From: Bacillota bacterium
Lineage (GTDB): Bacteria > Bacillota > Clostridia > Lachnospirales > Lachnospiraceae
Length of the DNA: 8,053 nucleotides
Reading direction: 5' to 3'
Assembly: GCA_023415055.1 (NCBI GenBank)
Contig: JAEZLZ010000007.1
Span: forward strand, 1-8,053
The notes under the pieces are model-generated. The model ran no database searches and was not told the DNA's origin. It saw only the letters and a program-made list of their open reading frames with translations. The position numbers were made by a program, and so were the translations under genes. Of this stretch, positions 1 through 6,469 are shown piece by piece (within the stretch, counting starts at the first letter, position 1; each line of letters begins with the position of its first letter).

Positions 1-785
1 AGGTCGTCCGGAAGGTCGAATCGGTTGCCGCCGTACGGGATGACTGCGAACCGGTCCAGGGACAGCTGACGGTAAGGGCGGCCGATCTGCAGCTCGTCGG
101 TCGCCAGCCCGCCCGGCATGGTGTCTCCGTTCACCGTGACCGTCCTAGCCGGCCAGACATCGGTCTCCGGCTCGGGGAGCCCTCGGATGGCCTCGGCCAC
201 GGTCCGGTGGCGTCCCACATGGGTCGGTGCGGGCCACCCGGGGGCCGGGACGTCCTCCCGGTAGCCGACGAGGATTGCGCGCTTGCGGGCCTGGAAGGAG
301 CCGTAGTCCGCCGCGTTGACGACCCGGGCGCTGAACGACCAGTCCTCGAGAATGCCGCCCGGCGAGGTCGCCTTCCTGAAGAGGCCGAACTGCTCCGACT
401 TCATGAACGATGCGACGTTCTCCACGACGAACCACTTCGGCTGCGCGCGCACGATGGTCTTCGCGTACTCGTACCACAGCGCATTGCGCTCGTCTTCGGC
501 GTCCTGCTTGCCGAGCGTCGAGAAGCCTTGACAGGGCGGACCGCCGACGATGACGTCGACGGACGGGACGTCGTACTGGTCGAGCCATTCCTGGATCGGC
601 CCCGCAAAGACCTCGGTCTCCGGGTGGTTGAGCTTGTAGGTCGCGGCCGCGGCGCGGTCCATCTCGACGGCGGCGATGCTGCGGAACCCGCCGGTGGAGG
701 TGACGCCGGCGCTGAGGCCGCCGGCACCGGCGAAGAGATCGAGAACCGTGAGGGTCTCAACCGCGGATGGTGTCCCGATCGTCAC
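1..785 (-). CDS. DNA (cytosine-5-)-methyltransferase, N-terminal 261 residues (cut by left edge)
   Basis: Transfers a methyl group from S-adenosylmethionine to carbon 5 of a cytosine within a specific DNA site. Read from the GTG at 785, the frame stays open to the edge. Motifs seen: I, the SAM-binding DLFAGAGG (residues 16-23); E41, the usual motif II acid; IV, GGPPCQGFS (81-89) with catalytic C85; VI, VVENV (120-124); VIII, QARKR (165-169). A stretch with YGGNRFDLP near residue 250 leads into the target-recognition region, which is mostly lost with motifs IX-X, so the recognition site cannot be judged. C5 methyltransferases are usually about 330-450 residues, so roughly 60% is present. The frame has no ATG or GTG for over 100 bases upstream of 785, and motif I begins 16 residues in, so this start fits. 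No ribosome-binding site precedes it, which suggests a leaderless message. The gene is divergent from vsr. Family assignment is near certain; its role as the self-marking enzyme of the locus is inferred. Confidence 0.96.
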   Translation of the reverse strand, partial: MTIGTPSAVETLTVLDLFAGAGGLSAGVTSTGGFRSIAAVEMDRAAAATYKLNHPETEVFAGPIQEWLDQYDVPSVDVIVGGPPCQGFSTLGKQDAEDERNALWYEYAKTIVRAQPKWFVVENVASFMKSEQFGLFRKATSPGGILEDWSFSARVVNAADYGSFQARKRAILVGYREDVPAPGWPAPTHVGRHRTVAEAIRGLPEPETDVWPARTVTVNGDTMPGGLATDELQIGRPYRQLSLDRFAVIPYGGNRFDLPDD

Positions 786-792
786 GACGGCA

Positions 793-798
793 AGGCTA
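793..798 (-). promoter_or_regulatory. Putative -10 box for the leaderless methyltransferase message
   Basis: On the minus strand this reads TAGCCT, matching the TAnnnT consensus of actinobacterial -10 boxes. Seven bases separate it from the GTG at 785, so transcription would begin at or next to the start codon. This agrees with the missing ribosome-binding site. No clear -35 box is seen; such boxes are often weak in this group. Six-base matches are common by chance, so the support comes mainly from position. Confidence 0.42.
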
Positions 799-809
799 CG
801 ACGGCCAGC

Positions 810-836
810 GCGAGCGGTGGGCGCCCCGCCACGCGC
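810..836. repeat. Imperfect inverted repeat between the divergent promoters (possible operator)
   Basis: A perfect 8-bp palindrome, GGGCGCCC (819-826), lies at the centre. Arms extend outward to about 810 on the left and 836 on the right, with most positions pairing if one base (827) is bulged and two mismatches are allowed. It falls between the two outward-facing -10 boxes, where a shared regulator, or the methyltransferase itself, could bind; some C5 methyltransferases bind their own promoter region. In DNA this rich in G and C such dyads also arise by chance, so the regulatory role is a guess. Confidence 0.28.
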
Positions 837-854
837 TTGTGAGAGGAAACGGGC

Positions 855-860
855 TAGCGT
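855..860 (+). promoter_or_regulatory. Putative -10 box for the leaderless vsr message
   Basis: Reads TAGCGT, a TAnnnT match, and ends six bases before the GTG at 867, so the first transcribed base would be about the G of that start codon. The only purine-rich stretch upstream (841-847) is about 19 bases from the start, too far for a ribosome-binding site. The box mirrors the one on the other strand at 793-798. No convincing -35 is seen at the usual spacing. Confidence 0.42.
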
Positions 861-866
861 CCCGCT

Positions 867-1340
867 GTGGTCGGTCCGATGGAGCCCGGGGAACCAGACG
901 GCGTTCCCGTTTGGCCGGCGCCGCATGTACTCGTTCCGTCGTCCCCCGCGGTGTCGGCCCGCATGTCACGCCAGCACCGGCGCGACACCTCGCCCGAGCT
1001 CGCGCTGCGGCGTGCACTGCACCGGCGCGGGCTGAGGTACCGCGTCGACACTGCCCTTCCGGGCATCCCGCGCAGGACGGCCGACGTGCTCTTCTCGCGG
1101 GCCCGTCTTGTTGTCTTCGTCGACGGCTGCTTCTGGCACGCGTGTCCCCTGCACACCACCCAGCCCGCGGCGAACGCCGAGTGGTGGCGTGCCAAGCTCC
1201 AGGCGAACGTCGCCCGGGACCGAGACACGGACGCTCGGCTCATCGCGTCGGGGTGGAGAGTGCTGCGGTTCTGGGAGCACGCCGACATGGAGGCCGCAGC
1301 CGGCGCTGTCGAGATGGCCTGGCTGGCCGGGCTCGAATAG
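867..1340 (+). CDS. vsr: Very short patch repair (Vsr) endonuclease
   Basis: Nicks DNA 5' of the T in T:G mismatches that arise when 5-methylcytosine deaminates in a partner methyltransferase's site, starting short-patch repair. The 157-residue product shows the family signature in order: DTSPE (40-44), with E44 matching the conserved N-terminal Glu of E. coli Vsr; GLRYRVD (55-61); the catalytic Asp in TADVLF (D73); GCFWH (87-91) with the conserved F, W and His; C88, C93 and H96 as probable zinc ligands; and NVARDRD (114-120) followed by GWRVLRFWE (129-137). The His equivalent to E. coli H64 is Asp86 here. GTG 867 was chosen because a -10 box sits just ahead and the SSPAVSARM segment (25-33) before the core looks like part of the family fold, arguing against ATG 963. 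ATG 879 is also possible. It lies divergent from the methyltransferase, its expected partner, with no following gene in the same close operon. The family call is firm; a wider role in restriction is speculation. Confidence 0.94.
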   Translation: MVGPMEPGEPDGVPVWPAPHVLVPSSPAVSARMSRQHRRDTSPELALRRALHRRGLRYRVDTALPGIPRRTADVLFSRARLVVFVDGCFWHACPLHTTQPAANAEWWRAKLQANVARDRDTDARLIASGWRVLRFWEHADMEAAAGAVEMAWLAGLE

Positions 1341-1822
1341 TTCACCCGCGTGACCCGTTGGTTCTCACCCGCTGCGCGCCGAAAGAGTGTTGGCATGAGT
1401 GCGAGAACGAAGTCCCGATCGCAGTGGCGGGGGCCGCGCGGGCATCAAGGACCTGCGGACCTCCGAGGCGCTTGTGCCGCTGCGCGTCTCGAGCCCACGG
1501 CTGCCGTGAGCTCGCACGTCCCCAGTGCGGACGGAGCCGGAGGGCGGACCCCGGACGACGTCGTGCACGAGTGCGAGGACCGTGACGCCGCGGGCGGGTG
1601 GGGCCCCAAACGGGAGTGCCAGCCAGGTCGCGGCCCGCGTGCGCCTGGGACCCGATTCCGCCCGATCCGATGGACAGTCGTGCCGGAATGGAAGCGCGGA
1701 GTGTCCAGGAATTGTCGAACAAATGTGCGAGCGATGGATGTCGAGGCTGCTTTGTCAGTGGCATGAAGCAGGATTCGAGCGCGCCGGTGAATGCCGGCCG
1801 TTCGTAGGAGGGCGACGCGGAA
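1341..1822. other. 482-bp gap with no convincing gene; probable promoter/leader of the helicase operon
   Basis: The longest candidate is ATG 1395 to a stop at 1766 on the plus strand (123 residues, rich in Arg, Gly and Pro). It has only a weak purine stretch (1381-1387) ahead, resembles no family I know, and loses the G/C-ending codon pattern in its second half. About 1440-1508 in another frame is coding-like for about 22 codons (begins GIKDLRTSEALV) and then stops, so this may be a decayed fragment. Other small structure: near-palindromes ACGACGTCGT (1555-1564), TCGTGCACGA (1561-1570) and TGGGGCCCCA (1599-1608); a near-repeated 12-mer GAGTGCGAGrAC (1397 and 1569); and a short hairpin GCCGG/CCGGC (1783-1798). 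From about 1680 the DNA is visibly richer in A and T, and TTGTCG (1712-1717) lies 18 bases before GGATGT (1736-1741), a weak promoter candidate. No clear terminator follows vsr. Confidence 0.5.
1806..1812 (+). promoter_or_regulatory. Strong ribosome-binding site of the GHKL-helicase gene
   Basis: AGGAGGG matches the 16S rRNA anti-Shine-Dalgarno sequence and ends ten bases before ATG 1823. It fixes that start, which also leaves an N-terminal segment of normal length before the ATPase N-box. It contrasts with the two leaderless genes to the left, so this operon is probably expressed from a message with a real 5' leader. Confidence 0.8.
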
Positions 1823-4800
1823 ATGGCATGGAATCCGTCCGGCGGGAACAACCTCGCCGACGTCGTGCGGGCGCAGACGGCCGCCTGCCTCGAGGTGTAC
1901 GCGCGTGATGCGAAGCGGATCGAGGAGGACGCCAACAACGAGCGGCGTATCGCCGAGGGCGGCTACCGCGATCGTCAGCTGCACGAGCTCGTGCAGAACG
2001 CGGTGGATGCCGCTCGCGACGGCGGCGGCCGGATCGAGGTGCGGTTGGCGCGGGACACGCTCTACGTCGCCAACGATGGCGAGCCGTTCACCGCACAGGG
2101 CGTCGAGGCCCTCATGGCCTCCGACCTCTCCTCGAAGGCGGACGACCGGATCGGCCGGTTCGGCATCGGCTTCAAGTCCGTCCTTGCCGTCACGGCCGAG
2201 CCGCGCGTCTACAGCCGCTCCGTCTCGTTCGCCTTCGACCGCGCCTGGTCGGAGAGCACCATCCGTGCAGCGGGGCTGACTGCGCCTCGCTACCCAGTGA
2301 TGCGCGTTGCTCGTCTCGAGGACCCGCGAGCGGCCGCCGAGCGGGACCCGGTGCTCGCAGAACTCATGTCCTGGGCGACGACCGTCGTCGTCCTTCCCGC
2401 GCTCACCGAGCTCGGTTCCCTCAAGCGCGATCTGCTGGCGTACCGCGCTGAGCTGCTGCTGTTCTCGCGCCACATCCAGGACCTCCGGCTCCGGATCGAC
2501 GGCATGGCGGATCAGCGGGTGACAGCGAACGAGCGGGCGGGTGGCCTCATCGACCTGGTGAGCGAGGAGGGCGTGAGCACCTGGAAGGTCCTCTCCACGG
2601 TCTGGGCACCGACGGCGGAGGCGCGCGCGGACGGCGGCCGGATCGCCGACAGGGAGCGGGTGCGTCTGGACTGGGCCATGGCCGTCACCGGCAAGGAACG
2701 CGCGCGCGTGGGGGAGTTCTGGGCATACTTCCCGACCGAGGCGAAAACAACCATGTCCGGCATCATCAACGCGCCTTGGCGGCTGTCGGACGACCGCACC
2801 AACCTCCTGCAGGGCGCCTTCAACAGAGGGCTCCTGGAAGAGGTGTTCCCGCGGCTGTTGGCGAGCAACGTCGCCGAGCTCGTGGACAAGGACGACCCCG
2901 CGTCATTCCTCGACCTTCTGCCTGCACGTGGCAAGGAAGGGCGCAGCTGGGCGGACGACGTCATCAACGAGCCAGTGTTCGACGCGCTCCGTCGCACCGC
3001 GTGCCTGCCGGACGTCACCGGTCGGCTCAGGCTGCCCGCAGAGCTCGACTTCGCTCCTGAGGGAATCGAACCCGCCTGGGTGGACGAGTGGTCCCGTGCC
3101 CCGCAGGCGCCGACGACGAACTGGGTGCACCCGCAGACGCTGTCGACACCCGAACGGCGCCTCAAGGTCAGGCGCCTGGCCGACCCGGCGGGCAAGCGCA
3201 ACTCGACAGCGAAGGCGTGGGTCGAGGCGCTTGCGCGCCAGGGGGATCTCGAGTCGTGCGCAGCGGCGATCCAGCTTGCCGGTCGTATCGTCCGTGAGGC
3301 GGGCCCCCAGGCTGCTGGCAACCACACCAAGGCCCAGATCGTGGACGACATCCGCAGAGCGCGGATCGTGCCGCTCGAGGACGGTGAGCTGGCCCCGGCG
3401 GTCAAGGGTCGGGTCTTCATCCGCTCCGGTCCCGACGACGCTGCGGGTGTCTTCGTCGAGCCTCGTCTCGTGGACATCCCTGGCATCGTCGAGGCTCTCC
3501 GAGATCTGGGCGTCACCGTCCTCGACAAGCGGGCCGAGCTCGAGGCGGCCGTCCTCGACGCCGCCCGCCACGGCAAGGACGCCTGGAGGCGGGTGTGGGC
3601 CATCACGCGGCAGGTGTCGCGCGACGTCGCGAGAGAAGTGCTCGAGACGGGCGCTTCCGTTCCCGTCCAGGCATTCGTCCGTGTCCGGACCGCAGCGGGA
3701 GGGTGGGTCGGGCTCGACGACGCGCTCCTCGCCGGGGCGGTGGTGCCGTCCCACGGCCGGAGGGACGCGCAGTTCCTCATCGATCCGGTCTTCCATGCTC
3801 CCGATGTGGAGCTCCTGCGAGAGCTCGGAGCAGTCAGCGAGCCGCAGTGGCGGCCTTCCGGGCAGGTCCGAGCCGGATGGTTGGCCGACTACCGTGAGGC
3901 GGCGAGGGTCGCGTTCAGGTCCCGTAACGCCATCGACGTCGACTCGTCGGAGATCCTCGTCGAGGACCGGATGGTCCTGTCACCTCTCGGGATCCTCGAC
4001 GGCCTTTCACCGGAGGGGCGTCTTGAGCTGACGCGTTCCGTGCTCGCCAAGGGTGCGATCCCCAGCTGGCGGGTCCGGCACGCCACCGACTCCCGGCTGA
4101 AGGCGATCCATTACAGTCCACCCGAGATCTGGATGCTCCGCAGACGCGGCATGATCGAGAGCTCAATGGGGCCGATGGTGCCCCGTGATGTGCTCGTTCG
4201 CGGTGACGACCACCGACCTGACGTCTTCCCGGTTGCGATGGATCTCTCCGTCGAGCTCGCCGAGCAGCTCGGGGCTCGTACGTCTCTCAGCGCCTACGGT
4301 GCGGACCAGTGGGTGCGCCTCAAGCAGATCGCGGACTCTTGGCCGGAGGACGAGCGGCGCTACGAGTTCTACACGTACCTCCCGGGGCGTCTCGACGCCC
4401 AGGAGCTGGTGGTGCGTGTCGGGAGCCGACGGGAGCGCGTGCATGCGCGCAACGTCGGCGTCACCGGGAGCCTCGCCGTCTACGAGTCCATGCTCGAGGC
4501 GCAGGTGCCCGCGATGCTGGTCGCAGACGGCGACGTCGAGCGCTTCGTCGAGCACTGGGAGATGCCGGAAGGCAAGGACCTCTTGCGTGAGGAGGTCGTT
4601 GCGGAGGAGACCGGAGAAGCCGTCTATCTCACTGACGAGTTCCCGCCGCTCAGGAACCACCCGAGCCTCGGGGCGGAGGACCTTGACGTCAAGCTCCAGC
4701 GGTGCAGCCGCATCGTGCAGCTGGTCGCGACGCCGCAGGGACAGGTCGAGAGGCCGATCCAGCAGCGGCGGGAGCCCGGCCGGGTGCTCGTGACCGCGAC

Positions 4801-6469
4801 CGAGCCGTCGAAGACGCTGCTGCAGGTCTCGCACGCCCTCAAGCTGGAGATGTCGTCTCAGGACGTGGAGCGCGTGCTCCGAACCATGGAGGACATGCGG
4901 GCGTCCCAGCACAAGGTCGCGGTCCGCCGAGCAGCGCGTATGAGCCCCGAGCACGGGCTCGTCACCGCGGTCGGTGCCGAGGCGCTACGGGCGCAGGTCC
5001 CTCGCCAGGCGCTCGAGATGCTCTCGACGGGCGGTGACCTCGAGGACGAGGAGCTCGCGCGGCTTGTGCTCTCCGTGCACGGGGTCGGGGTGCTCAAGGT
5101 GCTGCGAGCTGCGCTCGACGAGAAGGGCCTGGAGCCGCCGCGTGAGTTCGCTGGCAGGCAGAAGGAACGGAAGTGGGTCGCCGACCTCGGATTCCCCGCC
5201 GAGTGGGCGGGGTTCCCGGCCCGGGAGTCGCCTGCGCGAGAGGCGATCGAGGGCCCCGTCGAGCTCAAGCCGCTTCACGACTACCAGATACGGGTCACGG
5301 AACGGATCCGATCCCTGCTCCTGGGGATCGGCCGTCAGCGCGGTGTGGTCTCGCTCCCTACCGGCGCCGGCAAGACGCGCGTGACCATCCAGGCCCTCGT
5401 CGAGGAGATCGCCCGTGGTCGCCTGGCAGGGCCGATCCTGTGGATCGCGCAGTCCGAAGAGCTCTGCGAACAGGCAGCAGAGAGCTGGACCTACGTCTGG
5501 CGCGCGCTCGGCCCGGGGCCGATGGTGCTTGGTCGACTGTGGGGCCCGAACGAGGTGGAGGAGGAACCCGACGGTACCCAAGTCGTCGTCGCGACCGACG
5601 CCAAGCTCAAGTCCATCATCGACACCCGCTCCGAGCAGTACGCCTGGCTACGTGAGCCCACCGTCGTCATCGTCGACGAGGCACACACGTCCGTCAGCCC
5701 CACGTACACGAGCATCTTCGACTGGCTCGGGCGCGGGGCGAAGGCCACGGAGGCGAAGCCGCTCATCGGGCTCACCGCCACTCCGTTCCGCGGGACGTCC
5801 GACGAGGAGACTCAGCGCCTGGTCAAGCGGTACGACAGCCACCTGCTCGACGACGGCGTCCTCGGTGAGGACCCCTACCGGACGCTACGGGAGATGGGCG
5901 TCCTCGCCCATGTCGAGAAGCGCACCCTGGACGGCGCGACCGTCGACTTCACCGAGGCCGAGATCGACGAGATCACGAACATGGGGCGATTCCCTCGCCG
6001 CCGCGAGCAGCAGCTCGGTGACGACCACGACCGCAACCGCCGCATCGTCGAGTCGATCCTCGACCTTCCCGACGACTGGCCGGTCCTCCTGTTCGCCCCG
6101 TCGGTGGAGAACGCACGCGCACTCGCGGCGCTCTTGTCCCATCGCGGTGTGCCGGCCGTGTCGATCTCGAGCGGCACCGAGACGCCCGCTCGCCGGCACT
6201 ACATCGATCAGTTCCGCAAGCGTTCGATCCGCGTCCTCACCAACTACCAGGTGCTCACCCAGGGGTTCGACGCCCCCGCTGTGAAGGCGGTCTACGTGTG
6301 CCGGCCCACGTTCAGCCCGAACGTCTACCAGCAGATGGTCGGGCGAGGTCTCCGCGGCACTCTCAATGGCGGATCGGAGAAGGTGCTCATCGTCGACGTC
6401 GAGGACAACCTCAGCATGTACGGCGACCAGCTGGCCTTCCGCGCCTTTGAGAAGCTGTGGCGACAATGA
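1823..6469 (+). CDS. GHKL (sacsin/MORC-like) ATPase fused to SF2 DEAH helicase
   Basis: A cytoplasmic protein of 1548 residues with two ATP-using modules. The N-terminal GHKL fold shows the N-box LHELVQNAVDA (53-63; E55 catalytic base, N59 for magnesium), the G1 box VANDGEPF (82-89; D85 for adenine) and the G2 box IGRFGIGFKS (110-119). A transducer-like segment follows, with YFPTE (302-306) and INAPWRLSDDRTN (315-327), as in sacsin-type and Hsp90-like proteins. Residues about 340-1110 match nothing I can name. A WVADLGF element (1118-1124) leads into the helicase: LHDYQ (1151-1155), Walker A LPTGAGKT (1178-1185), DEAH (1285-1288), TATPFR (1318-1323), motif V TQGFDAP (1479-1485) and motif VI QMVGRGLRG (1504-1512). 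The layout resembles the XPB/type I restriction-subunit (ResIII) group. All key residues are intact, so both ATPases should work. No nuclease or membrane segment is evident. The stop overlaps the next gene's start. A role in restriction-type defence is inferred from the fusion and the methyltransferase/Vsr neighbours; DNA repair or chromatin-like remodelling are alternatives. Confidence 0.93.
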   Translation: MAWNPSGGNNLADVVRAQTAACLEVYARDAKRIEEDANNERRIAEGGYRDRQLHELVQNAVDAARDGGGRIEVRLARDTLYVANDGEPFTAQGVEALMASDLSSKADDRIGRFGIGFKSVLAVTAEPRVYSRSVSFAFDRAWSESTIRAAGLTAPRYPVMRVARLEDPRAAAERDPVLAELMSWATTVVVLPALTELGSLKRDLLAYRAELLLFSRHIQDLRLRIDGMADQRVTANERAGGLIDLVSEEGVSTWKVLSTVWAPTAEARADGGRIADRERVRLDWAMAVTGKERARVGEFWAYFPTEAKTTMSGIINAPWRLSDDRTNLLQGAFNRGLLEEVFPRLLASNVAELVDKDDPASFLDLLPARGKEGRSWADDVINEPVFDALRRTACLPDVTGRLRLPAELDFAPEGIEPAWVDEWSRAPQAPTTNWVHPQTLSTPERRLKVRRLADPAGKRNSTAKAWVEALARQGDLESCAAAIQLAGRIVREAGPQAAGNHTKAQIVDDIRRARIVPLEDGELAPAVKGRVFIRSGPDDAAGVFVEPRLVDIPGIVEALRDLGVTVLDKRAELEAAVLDAARHGKDAWRRVWAITRQVSRDVAREVLETGASVPVQAFVRVRTAAGGWVGLDDALLAGAVVPSHGRRDAQFLIDPVFHAPDVELLRELGAVSEPQWRPSGQVRAGWLADYREAARVAFRSRNAIDVDSSEILVEDRMVLSPLGILDGLSPEGRLELTRSVLAKGAIPSWRVRHATDSRLKAIHYSPPEIWMLRRRGMIESSMGPMVPRDVLVRGDDHRPDVFPVAMDLSVELAEQLGARTSLSAYGADQWVRLKQIADSWPEDERRYEFYTYLPGRLDAQELVVRVGSRRERVHARNVGVTGSLAVYESMLEAQVPAMLVADGDVERFVEHWEMPEGKDLLREEVVAEETGEAVYLTDEFPPLRNHPSLGAEDLDVKLQRCSRIVQLVATPQGQVERPIQQRREPGRVLVTATEPSKTLLQVSHALKLEMSSQDVERVLRTMEDMRASQHKVAVRRAARMSPEHGLVTAVGAEALRAQVPRQALEMLSTGGDLEDEELARLVLSVHGVGVLKVLRAALDEKGLEPPREFAGRQKERKWVADLGFPAEWAGFPARESPAREAIEGPVELKPLHDYQIRVTERIRSLLLGIGRQRGVVSLPTGAGKTRVTIQALVEEIARGRLAGPILWIAQSEELCEQAAESWTYVWRALGPGPMVLGRLWGPNEVEEEPDGTQVVVATDAKLKSIIDTRSEQYAWLREPTVVIVDEAHTSVSPTYTSIFDWLGRGAKATEAKPLIGLTATPFRGTSDEETQRLVKRYDSHLLDDGVLGEDPYRTLREMGVLAHVEKRTLDGATVDFTEAEIDEITNMGRFPRRREQQLGDDHDRNRRIVESILDLPDDWPVLLFAPSVENARALAALLSHRGVPAVSISSGTETPARRHYIDQFRKRSIRVLTNYQVLTQGFDAPAVKAVYVCRPTFSPNVYQQMVGRGLRGTLNGGSEKVLIVDVEDNLSMYGDQLAFRAFEKLWRQ
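6449..6469 (+). promoter_or_regulatory. Translational coupling junction (ATGA overlap)
   Basis: ATG 6466-6468 of the UvrD-like gene overlaps the TGA 6467-6469 of the large gene by four bases. A weak purine run, GAGAAG (6449-6454), lies 11 bases before the start. This arrangement lets ribosomes finishing the first gene re-start on the second, keeping the two helicases in fixed proportion, and suggests they work in one complex or pathway. Confidence 0.8.

Noticed and set aside
207..842. A 211-codon plus-strand open frame opposite the methyltransferase
   Set aside because: The minus-strand frame carries C5 methyltransferase motifs I, IV, VI and VIII; this frame is its shadow.
1342..1372. Repeated 8-mer TCACCCGC (1342 and 1365) just after vsr
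   Set aside because: Only two short copies, no pairing arms strong enough for a terminator, and such 8-mers recur by chance in G+C-rich DNA.
767..1585. A 272-codon plus-strand open frame through vsr
   Set aside because: It is out of frame with the clear Vsr motifs and is dominated by Arg, Ala and Cys, typical of an off-frame reading.
1395..1766. A possible 123-residue gene in the gap with ATG and a purine-rich stretch upstream
   Set aside because: No family resemblance, Arg/Gly/Pro-rich composition, and codon third positions do not stay G/C-rich to the end; kept only as a note under the gap.
1445..2473. A 342-codon minus-strand open frame covering the gap and the start of the large gene
   Set aside because: It overlaps the GHKL N-box, G1 and G2 motifs encoded on the plus strand; its product has no family features and low-complexity composition.
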